DNA from: JAJPJX01 sp964568355
Lineage (GTDB): Bacteria; Acidobacteriota; Terriglobia; Bryobacterales; Bryobacteraceae
NCBI GenBank assembly: GCA_964568355.1
Contig: CAZMRK010000393.1
Location: forward strand, 1-11,546
DNA length: 11,546 bases
Direction of reading: 5' to 3'
Shown here one piece after another: positions 1 through 6,390 of the stretch. Under the pieces are notes generated by a model. That model saw only the letters and a list, made by a program, of their open reading frames with translations, was not told the DNA's origin and ran no database searches. Position 1 is the first letter of the stretch. Each line of letters begins with the position of its first letter. The translations under genes were made by a program, and so were the position numbers.

Positions 1-21
1 TTTCCCCATGAAATCTCATCT

Positions 22-561
22 TCACACAGAGCGGACGCGGCCGTCGCCTTTCACCACAGCCAGGCAGCTCCGGCAGAACTCGGCGCTTTTTACATCCACC
101 CGCTCCACGCTGTGGCTGGAGGTCATCACGCAGTTCCAGTCTTCACAGTGCATCAGACCGAAGGTGTGGCCCAGTTCGTGTACCGCCTCTTTGACCAGGC
201 GCTCGCGCAGCAGGTCCTGCCGGGGAGGAAGGCCGTAGAACTCCTCCTCCAGCCGGTGTACGGAAACCAGGGCGCAGTTGCCCTCCAGTTGCGCCTCTCC
301 GAATACGAAGGTCAGCACGGGCACGTAGAGATCCAGCGAGGTCACGGCCAGCAGCCGAGTGCCGGGCGCGGCCAGGCGCTGCATGCGCTGCAGAATTGCG
401 GTCGAATGGTATTGTCCGCGCCTCCGGTCATAGGCGAACTCTGCGTCGAGCGAATCCGGCCGGACATGGCAGGTGACGCCAAAAATCCGCGCCAGTTCGC
501 AGGCCAGGCCGTCGAGCAACGGCAGGGCGGCCTGGACTCCTATGACCTGGATCGGCTTCAC
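22..561 (-). CDS. amzA: archaemetzincin-family zinc metalloprotease (M54)
   Basis: This 179-residue protein is a probable soluble zinc-dependent metallopeptidase of the archaemetzincin family. The signature is clear: HELGHTFGLMHC at residues 128-139 supplies the three metal-binding histidines (128, 132, 138) and the general-base Glu129. The cysteines follow the family pattern: Cys139, Cys144 just before Met146 (the met-turn), and Cys163/Cys166 as a CxxC pair. In archaemetzincins these four cysteines bind a second, structural zinc. No signal peptide or membrane helix is visible, so it is probably cytoplasmic. The length is normal for microbial members. The start is GTG and overlaps the upstream regulator's stop by 4 bp (GTGA), with no good Shine-Dalgarno, so translation is probably coupled. 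It is the last complete gene of the redox/two-component operon. The physiological substrate of bacterial archaemetzincins is not known to me. The family call is firm; the role is open. Confidence 0.92.
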   Translation of the reverse strand: MKPIQVIGVQAALPLLDGLACELARIFGVTCHVRPDSLDAEFAYDRRRGQYHSTAILQRMQRLAAPGTRLLAVTSLDLYVPVLTFVFGEAQLEGNCALVSVHRLEEEFYGLPPRQDLLRERLVKEAVHELGHTFGLMHCEDWNCVMTSSHSVERVDVKSAEFCRSCLAVVKGDGRVRSV

Positions 562-1922
562 TTCAGGCCGTAGCGCCGCAGCTTGTTATACAGCGTGGTG
601 CGGTCGATATCCAGAATGCGCGCCGAGCGGGAGAGATTATGGTCGGTCTCCCGCAGGATCCGCTCGATATGCGCCCGCTCCACGTCTTCGAGCGTCCGCC
701 CCGCCGGAGGGCCGCCTGCCTGAAACTGGAAGGAAAAATCCGCGGGCCGGATCTCCGAGCCGCGCCCCACGACTAACGCCCGCTCCACCGCGTTCTCCAG
801 TTCGCGGACATTGCCCGGCCAGTCGTGGCTCATGAGCATATTCATGGCCTCCTGGCTCACGCTCGGCACAGGCCGGCTGGTCACCATGCAGAACTTATTC
901 AAGAAATGCGATACCAGCAGCGGAATGTCCTCACGCCGGTCGCGCAGCGGCGGAAGATCGATACAGAATACGTGCAGCCGGTAGAAGAGGTCCGGGCGGA
1001 ACGTGCCCGCCTTCACCAGCGCTTCCAGGTTCTTGTTGGTCGCGGCCACGCAGCGGAAATCCACCTTGATCGGCTGATTTCCGCCCACCCGCACGATCTC
1101 TTTCTCCTGCAACACCCGCAGCAGATCGGTCTGGGTCTTCAAGCTGATGTCGCTGATCTCATCCAGGAAGACCGTGCCTCCGTCGCCCACTTCAAACTTG
1201 CCCTTCTTGCGATATTGCGCTCCGGTGAAGGCGCCGCGCTCGTGGCCGAACAGCTCACTTTCGAGCAGCGTCTCCGTCAGCGCTCCGCAGTGGATGGTCA
1301 CCATCGGCATGTAGCGTCGCGGGCTGGCGGCGTGGATGGCCCGCGCGACCACCTCCTTACCGGTGCCGCTCTCCCCGGTGATCAACACCGTGGCATCGGT
1401 CGGAGCCACCATTTCGATCAGCTCGAAGACCTTCTTCATGGCCGGGCTCTTGCCGATCAATTCATTGCTCGGGAAGACTTCCTGTAGGTTCTCGCGGAGC
1501 CGGACCACTTCGCGCTTCGCGCGCCGGTGTTCCAGGGCATTGGAGACCAGGTGCGACAGTTCATCGGGGTCCACCGGCTTGGTGATGTAGTCGTACGCTC
1601 CATGCTTGAGCGCCTGCACCGCTGTCTCCACCGACGCATACCCGGTCATGATCACCACTGTCAGATCCGGATCGGCCTCCCGCAGCCGGCTCTGCAGCTC
1701 GATTCCGTCCATGCCCGGCATCTTGATATCGATCAGCGCAATGTCGTATTCCGCTTCCTGAATCGCCGTCAGCGCGTCGCGGCCGCTGGCCACGGGCTTA
1801 GCCTGATAGCCCTCACTGGCGAACCATTTGCCGAGCGAGTCTCGCACCACCAGCTCATCGTCCACGATCAGGATCTTGCCTTTGCTTCTGATAGCTGTCT
1901 GGGCTTCCACGGTTGTACTCAC
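558..1922 (-). CDS. sigma-54-dependent response regulator, NtrC/AtoC type
   Basis: This 454-residue transcription activator has three domains. The receiver (about 15-130) has acidic pair Asp21/Asp22, phosphoacceptor Asp65 (in LIDIKMPG), Thr93 and Lys115. The AAA+ domain (about 153-385) has Walker A GESGTGKE at 183-190, the sigma-54-contacting GAFTGA loop intact at 230-235, Walker B VFLDE at 251-255, and arginine-finger region RPDLFYRL at 309-316. A Fis-type helix-turn-helix lies at about 415-453. All catalytic residues are present, so it should activate sigma-54 RNA polymerase when phosphorylated. The reading frame stays open further upstream, but the GTG at 1920-1922 is chosen because AGGAG lies 7 nt before it and the longer form would run through the kinase gene. 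It lies 10 bp after the kinase, its likely phosphodonor. A sigma-54 promoter candidate upstream of this operon suggests autoregulation, which is inference. Confidence 0.96.
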   Translation of the reverse strand: MSTTVEAQTAIRSKGKILIVDDELVVRDSLGKWFASEGYQAKPVASGRDALTAIQEAEYDIALIDIKMPGMDGIELQSRLREADPDLTVVIMTGYASVETAVQALKHGAYDYITKPVDPDELSHLVSNALEHRRAKREVVRLRENLQEVFPSNELIGKSPAMKKVFELIEMVAPTDATVLITGESGTGKEVVARAIHAASPRRYMPMVTIHCGALTETLLESELFGHERGAFTGAQYRKKGKFEVGDGGTVFLDEISDISLKTQTDLLRVLQEKEIVRVGGNQPIKVDFRCVAATNKNLEALVKAGTFRPDLFYRLHVFCIDLPPLRDRREDIPLLVSHFLNKFCMVTSRPVPSVSQEAMNMLMSHDWPGNVRELENAVERALVVGRGSEIRPADFSFQFQAGGPPAGRTLEDVERAHIERILRETDHNLSRSARILDIDRTTLYNKLRRYGLK

Positions 1923-1929
1923 CTCGTAT

Positions 1930-1934
1930 CTCCT
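1930..1934 (-). promoter_or_regulatory. ribosome binding site fixing the GTG start of the response regulator
   Basis: AGGAG on the minus strand lies 7 nt upstream of the GTG at 1922 and overlaps the kinase stop codon TAG (1933-1935). It supports the GTG start over longer in-frame alternatives and suggests that termination on the kinase delivers ribosomes to the regulator. Confidence 0.7.
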
Positions 1935-3570
1935 ACTTCCGTGCAACAGGCTCTGTTCCTTCCGCTTGTCCTGTTCCACTCGCTGCCGCGGCCACAGGCG
2001 TGGCCACCGGCAACGTGACGCTGAATTCGGTTCCTTCTCCCAGCGTGGATCGCACCGTGATCTCCCCTCCGTGCTGCTCCACAATGCCGCGCGCAACCGC
2101 CAGTCCCAACCCCGTACGTTGCTGCTCCTCTTTGGTGGTAAAGAAAGGCTCGAAAATCTTCGACAAAACATCGGGCGCAATGCCCGGACCGTTGTCCTTC
2201 ACCCGGATGCACACCGCTTCGCCGTCCTGCGCCAGATCGGCGCTCACTTCCAGCAGACCTCCCTTGGCCATCGCCTCGGTTGCGTTCACCAGCAGCACCA
2301 GGATCACCTGCTGCACCTGCCCGGCATCACAGTAAACCTGGGGCAGATCCGCCGCCACCCGGATTTGCAACTCGATCTGCTGCAACTCCGCCTTGTGGCG
2401 CACCAGCACCACCGCGCGTTCGATCAGGGCGCCGATATCCTGAAAATCCGGATGGCTGGGCGCCTGCCGCGAGAAGGACAGCAGGTTGCGCATGATGTCC
2501 CCGCAGCGCTTGCTTTCACGCTCGATCACCTGCAACTGCTCCTTCATCTCCTCGCGGTTGCCGTGGTCTCCTTTATCCAGTTCCTTCAAGGTGAGACGCG
2601 CGTAGGTCAGAATGCCGAACAGCGGATTGTTCACCTCGTGCGCCACCGTCGCCGCCAGTTTTCCGATGGAGGCCAGCTTTTCATTGGCCAGCAGCGATTT
2701 GTGCACCCGGCTCAGTTCCTCCGCCTTGCGCCGCACCCGCTCTTCGATCTCCGCCTGTACGTTCGAAACTTCCTGCGTCATGTGGTTGAAGGAAGACGCC
2801 AGGTCGCCCAGTTCATCGTCGGAGCCTACCGGCAGCCGATAGCTGAGGTCCCCTCCAGCCACCCGGCGCGTGCCGTCGATCAGGTTTTTCACCGGGCGGT
2901 ATACCACCACCCAGATGAACACCACGCTCAGCAGCGAGACCAGCAGCAGGGCCATCCCCATGAAACCCGCCAGGTGGAACTGGTATTGCCGCGTCTGGGA
3001 ATCCACGCTGCCCAGCCAGACGTGGGCGTCGATCACCCCCAACACCCGCTGGGAGGCGGGATGGCTGTGGCAGGCGGCATTGGAGCACTCCGGCGCATTT
3101 TCCACCGGCCGGATCACTCCCAGCACCCGCTGCCCGCCCTGCGCCTCGCGGAAGATCCGCGCGCGGTCGGGCCGGTCCAGCTTCGTGAGCGGCTGCTGCT
3201 GCGCGTGGCAGGCATAGCACTGCTCGGCATTCTTATCGACCGCGGTGTTCACTTCCGCCGGATCGGTCGAAAAGCTGATGCGGCCATCTTTGTTGAAAAT
3301 GCGGATGCGGCGGATGCCCGGCTCCCGTCCGATCTCCTGAATGGCGTGATACAGCGCTTCGCGGTCGTTATGCAGCATCTGGTACCGCGTGCTGCTGCGG
3401 ATCACGTCGCTCACCCGATCGGCCGCCTGTAGCATCAACGCTTCGGAGTAACGCTGCTGCTCGCGCAGCATGACATAGCCGAACAAAGCAAAGAAGGCCG
3501 CCGTGCTCGCGACCAGACACACCGCGAGCTTGGCGGCCAACCCGAAGCGAATTCGCGTCCCGTTTGCCAT
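1933..3570 (-). CDS. membrane histidine kinase with extracytoplasmic c-type heme motifs
   Basis: This 545-residue sensor kinase probably detects redox state or a heme ligand outside the cytoplasm. Its layout is: transmembrane helix at about 13-34; periplasmic sensor at about 35-198; second helix at about 200-224; HAMP at about 224-275 (YRPVKNLIDGTRRV...DELGDL); a coiled-coil linker; HisKA with phosphoacceptor His311 in VAHEVNNPL; and an HATPase domain with N-box Asn429 (NATEAM), DNGPGI at 459-464, FEPFFTTK at 473-480 and GLGLA from 487. The sensor contains a classical CxxCH (CYACH, 118-122) and a wider CSNAACH (162-168, CX4CH), consistent with one or two covalent hemes. The start is ATG 3570, with AGGA 5 nt upstream; an adjacent GTG at 3573 would leave only 2 nt. 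It lies 12 bp after the HybB-like gene and 10 bp before its cognate regulator. Domain calls are firm; heme attachment is inferred from motifs. Confidence 0.95.
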   Translation of the reverse strand: MANGTRIRFGLAAKLAVCLVASTAAFFALFGYVMLREQQRYSEALMLQAADRVSDVIRSSTRYQMLHNDREALYHAIQEIGREPGIRRIRIFNKDGRISFSTDPAEVNTAVDKNAEQCYACHAQQQPLTKLDRPDRARIFREAQGGQRVLGVIRPVENAPECSNAACHSHPASQRVLGVIDAHVWLGSVDSQTRQYQFHLAGFMGMALLLVSLLSVVFIWVVVYRPVKNLIDGTRRVAGGDLSYRLPVGSDDELGDLASSFNHMTQEVSNVQAEIEERVRRKAEELSRVHKSLLANEKLASIGKLAATVAHEVNNPLFGILTYARLTLKELDKGDHGNREEMKEQLQVIERESKRCGDIMRNLLSFSRQAPSHPDFQDIGALIERAVVLVRHKAELQQIELQIRVAADLPQVYCDAGQVQQVILVLLVNATEAMAKGGLLEVSADLAQDGEAVCIRVKDNGPGIAPDVLSKIFEPFFTTKEEQQRTGLGLAVARGIVEQHGGEITVRSTLGEGTEFSVTLPVATPVAAAASGTGQAEGTEPVARK

Positions 3571-3582
3571 CACGTTCCTGCG

Positions 3583-4752
3583 CTAGCCCACCCCCGTCCG
3601 GACGCCGGCGGTGGCTTCGGTCTCCACCGCTTCGGCCGTCTGTTCGCCGGCTTCAAAGACCGGGAAGTACTGGGCAATCACCCGGAAAGTCGCAAATCCG
3701 GCGGCGATGATCGAGAGCGTGATCGCGACCTCGGTCCACTTGGGGAGGTAATGCGTGCCCGAGCCGGCTTCCATTCCGGTAATGCTCACGTTCAGGCGGT
3801 TGGCGATGAAGCTGAAGACCACCAGCACCGCGCAGCCGTAAAGCGCCCCGGCATTGCGGCGTATTCGCGCCTGAAACAGCAACAACATCGGCACCACCGC
3901 CAGCAGGATCTCGAGCGCATAGAGCCAGGTCTCGGTGCGGTTCCGCAGCAGCAGCGGCAGCGCTCCCCGGTGCAGCAGGTCCAGAAACCGTACGAACAGG
4001 GAAACCATCAGCAGCACCGCCAGCACACGCGCCATCCCGGCCAGCAGCGGCAGCTCCAGTTGCCGTCCGAATGCCCGGCTGCTGTGCCACGATTCGAAAA
4101 TCGTCATAGCCAGGCCCACCGAAATCGCTGAGAGATAAAAGAAGAGAGGCAGCAGCGGCGTGTACCACAGTCCGTAGAGTTTCTCCGGCACGATCAGGTA
4201 CACCGTGCCCAGCGAGGACTGGTGCAGAGTCGAGAGGATCACACCCGCGATCATCAGCGGCACCGAGATCGATTTCAGCCAGCCCAGCGGCCGGTGCAGC
4301 CCGAACCTCTCCAGCACCATGGGGAGAAACTCCAGAAACAGCACCGTAGTGTAGAGCGTCACGCACCAGGCCACCTCAAACATCACCGAGTGAGGATTCC
4401 ACATCACCAGCGGATGCCACAGCCGGTCCGGGCGGCCGAGGTCGAATAGCAGCGCCAGGACTACCAGCACATAGCCCAGAAACGCCGTCAGAATCGCCGG
4501 GCGCAGAATCGGCCGGTAGCGTTCCACATTAAAGATGTGGACCACCGCTACCAGGGTGAAGCCTCCGGCAGCGAGTCCTACACCACAAAGAATGTCGAAA
4601 CCGATCCACAGGCCCCAGGGGAACTGGTCGCTCAGGTTGGTGGAACCACCCAGGCCGTAGCGCACCCGCAGATACGTGGAATAGAGGCCGGCCAGCATCA
4701 GAACCGCAAAGATGCCGCGCCAGACAGTCAGCCGAGCCAGGAGGCGGTTCAT
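3583..4752 (-). CDS. HybB/NrfD-family quinone-reactive integral membrane protein
   Basis: This 389-residue membrane protein has about ten hydrophobic helices (near 12-29, 47-74, 85-105, 124-144, 160-178, 198-219, 238-258, 275-293, 302-320 and 340-363) and a short hydrophilic tail. Recognisable HybB-type stretches are WGLWIGFDILCGVGLAAGG (47-65), FDLGRPDR (103-110), FEVAWCVTLYTTV (125-137), TLHQSSLGT (175-183) and ITGMEAGSGTHYLP (324-337). The size matches HybB. Family members exchange electrons between an Fe-S partner subunit and the quinone pool. The start is the ATG at 4752, preceded by GGGGAG at 6 nt and overlapping the Fe-S gene stop by 4 bp (ATGA). The frame is open further upstream, but that stretch lies inside the Fe-S gene. 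The adjacent Fe-S protein is the obvious partner. No hydrogenase or other catalytic subunit is in the window, so the electron donor is unknown. The gene is named by family, not as true hybB. Confidence 0.9.
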   Translation of the reverse strand: MNRLLARLTVWRGIFAVLMLAGLYSTYLRVRYGLGGSTNLSDQFPWGLWIGFDILCGVGLAAGGFTLVAVVHIFNVERYRPILRPAILTAFLGYVLVVLALLFDLGRPDRLWHPLVMWNPHSVMFEVAWCVTLYTTVLFLEFLPMVLERFGLHRPLGWLKSISVPLMIAGVILSTLHQSSLGTVYLIVPEKLYGLWYTPLLPLFFYLSAISVGLAMTIFESWHSSRAFGRQLELPLLAGMARVLAVLLMVSLFVRFLDLLHRGALPLLLRNRTETWLYALEILLAVVPMLLLFQARIRRNAGALYGCAVLVVFSFIANRLNVSITGMEAGSGTHYLPKWTEVAITLSIIAAGFATFRVIAQYFPVFEAGEQTAEAVETEATAGVRTGVG

Positions 4753-5507
4753 GCCTTTCTCCCCTTCCGTGCCATTTCGTCCCGGGCTACTTCGTCGCGC
4801 CGGTTGGTGATCCACCAGACCCCACCCAGTAGAATGGTTCCCACCGAGACGATGTCCGGAACCAGGTGCAGCACCTGCCAGGTCAACGCCGGAAGGGCTT
4901 TCTGCGGAACGTGCGTCCGCAAGCCGATCTGCTCGAAAGGAACTGCTGACAAATACAGCACGGAGGTCCCGCCTACCTCCTTTAGTCCATAGATCTTCTG
5001 GTAATACTGGTCGGGTTTCTCGGCAATGCGACGCCGCGCTTCCGCCACCAGGGTGTCGCGATCCCCGCAGATGGTCGCGCCGGTCGGGCAGGCCTCCGCG
5101 CAGGCGGTGGGCTTGCCGGCCCGTTGGCGGTCGATGCACAGGTCGCATTTGCGCACCTTAGGCAGCCGCGCGTTCCACTCATAGGTAGGCACCTGGAAGG
5201 GGCACGCCAACATACAGTAACGGCAGCCCATGCACTTGGATGCGTCGTAGACCACCGGACCCAGGGCGGTCTTGTGCAAAGCACCCACCGGGCAGACCGA
5301 CGCGCAGGCCGGTTCGGCGCAATGCATGCACAGGCGGCGGCTGTAGCGCTCTCCATGCGTCTCGATGGTGGTCAGCTTATGCGCCGAGAGCCGTTCCTCG
5401 GCGGCTACCCGGTCGTCATACGGCAAGTGCCACCGTTCGGCGCAGGCGCCTTCGCATTGCTTGCAGCCGACGCACAAAGTGCTATCGTAAAGGATCCCTT
5501 TCGGCAT
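4749..5507 (-). CDS. 4Fe-4S ferredoxin-like electron transfer subunit, HybA-like, with C-terminal membrane anchor
   Basis: This 252-residue protein has sixteen cysteines in four groups that should ligate four [4Fe-4S] clusters. The groups are C12/C15/C18/C22, C60/C63/C68/C72, C92/C95/C98/C102 and C121/C124/C136/C140, the normal set for HybA/NrfC/DmsB-type subunits. A single hydrophobic helix at about 216-234 with basic residues after it (ITNRR) should anchor it, as in HybA. It would pass electrons to or from the HybB-like protein, whose gene overlaps it by 4 bp. The start is ATG 5507, with AAGGG 6 nt upstream. An in-frame TGA 11 codons further up rules out an N-terminal extension, so there is no Tat or Sec signal. 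This differs from periplasmic HybA and suggests that the clusters face the cytoplasm (inference). The gap to the upstream GcvH-like gene is 60 bp. Confidence 0.93.
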   Translation of the reverse strand: MPKGILYDSTLCVGCKQCEGACAERWHLPYDDRVAAEERLSAHKLTTIETHGERYSRRLCMHCAEPACASVCPVGALHKTALGPVVYDASKCMGCRYCMLACPFQVPTYEWNARLPKVRKCDLCIDRQRAGKPTACAEACPTGATICGDRDTLVAEARRRIAEKPDQYYQKIYGLKEVGGTSVLYLSAVPFEQIGLRTHVPQKALPALTWQVLHLVPDIVSVGTILLGGVWWITNRRDEVARDEMARKGRKA

Positions 5508-5567
5508 ATCAGACCCTTCTATCTGTTTTATAGCAGTATTTCATACCTGAAGTGGTAAAATTCTGCA

Positions 5568-6239
5568 TCACACTGTGAGGAAGAATTTATTAGCCACCTC
5601 CCGCCAGTTTGCGTTGGGAAGATCCGCCAGCAGATCGGCAGCCGGGGCTCCGCCATCGGCGGCAGCGCCGCCCGCCAGTTGCGGCTGTAACGCATAAAGG
5701 CGGCTGACCGCTTCCCGCATCCAGGACCGTACCAGCCCGGAGGGTACCAGGTTGCGCGAAGTGCTTTCTTCGTCAGGCACATGGACCACCGCCAGCCAAC
5801 CGCGCCCGTAAGGATCTTCGCGCAGCAGCGCCGGGTTACATAAGACCTCCTGATTCACTTCCACGATTTCTCCCTCGGTGGGCGACACCATTTCAGCGGC
5901 CTCGCCATCGCGATAAAAGGTCCAGATTTTCTGTCCCTGGCGGACCCATTGGCCTGGTTTAGGAGCTTCGATTTTGTCCACATGCCCTACCAGGGCGGCG
6001 GCGAATTCGTCTACACCGACCCGGACCAGGTTGCGGCGCTCACGGAACGCCCATCCGTGACCGGGATGATAGTTCAACTGCTCTGGAACCAGAAATCCTT
6101 CGACATAGGCCGGCTCGAGCGCCGGGGGTATCGTGTGCTGCACTTCGGCAACGGCGAGATGGGCAGCCTTTTTGCGGTTCAACACATAATCCAGCAGGAT
6201 GAAGATCGCAAAGGTTGCTAATACCAGAATGACTGTCAT
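5568..6239 (-). CDS. membrane-anchored GcvH-like protein lacking the lipoyl lysine
   Basis: This 223-residue protein has one N-terminal hydrophobic helix (about 2-20, followed by NRKK), then a GcvH-type barrel (about 45-155), then a linker rich in Ala and Gly and a short C-terminal segment. The GcvH match is clear along its length: HPGHGWAF (58-65), VRVGVDEFAAALVG (72-85), SPTEGEIVEVNQEV (119-132) and DPYGRGWL (142-149). In true GcvH the lipoyl lysine lies in an ESVKA-like turn eight residues before the proline of SP-x-x-G. Here that position falls on Gly112 in RDGEAAEM, and no lysine lies nearby, so it should not be lipoylated and is not a working glycine-cleavage H protein. No gcvT or gcvP is present. 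It is the first gene of the redox operon and has an ideal Shine-Dalgarno. A role as assembly or scaffold subunit of the Fe-S/HybB complex is a guess. Confidence 0.88.
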   Translation of the reverse strand: MTVILVLATFAIFILLDYVLNRKKAAHLAVAEVQHTIPPALEPAYVEGFLVPEQLNYHPGHGWAFRERRNLVRVGVDEFAAALVGHVDKIEAPKPGQWVRQGQKIWTFYRDGEAAEMVSPTEGEIVEVNQEVLCNPALLREDPYGRGWLAVVHVPDEESTSRNLVPSGLVRSWMREAVSRLYALQPQLAGGAAADGGAPAADLLADLPNANWREVANKFFLTV

Positions 6240-6246
6240 TGTCGTG

Positions 6247-6253
6247 CCTCCTT
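6247..6253 (-). promoter_or_regulatory. strong ribosome binding site of the GcvH-like gene
   Basis: AAGGAGG, a perfect Shine-Dalgarno, lies 7 nt before the ATG at 6239. It is the best RBS in the window and supports both the start choice and high translation of the operon's first gene. Confidence 0.85.
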
Positions 6254-6271
6254 CGACTCACTCTGGATAAG

Positions 6272-6287
6272 GGCACGTCGACAGCCA
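6272..6287 (-). promoter_or_regulatory. candidate sigma-54 (-24/-12) promoter of the redox operon
   Basis: The minus strand reads TGGCTGTCGACGTGCC. The -24 GG (6285-6286) and the -12 GC (6273-6274) are separated by exactly 10 nt, as sigma-54 requires, with TGGC and TGC both matching the consensus TGGCACG-N4-TTGCA. The variable positions between them match poorly. Transcription would begin near 6261, giving a leader of about 20 nt that contains the strong RBS. Support comes from context: the operon itself encodes a sigma-54 activator with an intact GAFTGA loop. The element was found by eye and could be chance. Confidence 0.5.
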
Positions 6288-6296
6288 TTGATGGCT
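6283..6296. promoter_or_regulatory. 14-bp palindrome overlapping the -24 element
   Basis: AGCCATTGATGGCT is a perfect 6+6 inverted repeat with a 2-nt centre. Its left arm includes the TGGCT of the proposed -24 element. A protein bound here would block sigma-54 polymerase, so it could be a repressor operator. A short chance palindrome is also possible. Confidence 0.35.
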
Positions 6297-6390
6297 ATTT
6301 TAACACCCTTTTATCTTCTTTTTCGACAGCGAGATACAGACCGATGCAAAACTCCACACTGAGGCGATGTAGGAGAATCCGACGCACCGA

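Noticed and set aside
1..19. ATG codons on the minus strand at 19-17 and 9-7, possible start of another gene running off the left edge
   Set aside because: Only 6 and 3 codons would be visible, with weak purine-rich sequence ahead. A further operon gene is possible but cannot be supported from this window.
1923..2180. N-terminal extension of the response regulator to an in-frame start near 2180
   Set aside because: It would overlap the kinase C-terminus by more than 240 bp, its sequence is arginine-rich and lacks family similarity, and the receiver domain begins normally after the GTG at 1922.
1828..3432. Long plus-strand open frame of 534 codons opposite the kinase
   Set aside because: It is a shadow of the GC-rich kinase gene: it is rich in His, Gln and Arg, has no recognisable domain and lies antisense to strongly conserved coding sequence.
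4753..5148. N-terminal extension of the HybB-like protein
   Set aside because: The extension is an out-of-frame reading of the Fe-S gene. The ATG at 4752 has a good Shine-Dalgarno and gives the normal family length.
5533..5548. Second sigma-54-like element upstream of the Fe-S gene
   Set aside because: The GG and GC are 11 nt apart instead of 10, a spacing sigma-54 does not normally tolerate. The TATAAA nearby lacks a -35 box at a workable distance.
5568..6239. Annotation as a functional glycine cleavage H protein (gcvH)
   Set aside because: The lipoyl lysine is absent, a membrane anchor is present, and no gcvT or gcvP lies nearby.
6298..6330. AT-rich stretch with a TAAAAT-like -10 box as a sigma-70 promoter for the redox operon
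   Set aside because: No acceptable -35 hexamer lies 16 to 18 nt upstream, so it is weaker than the sigma-54 candidate.
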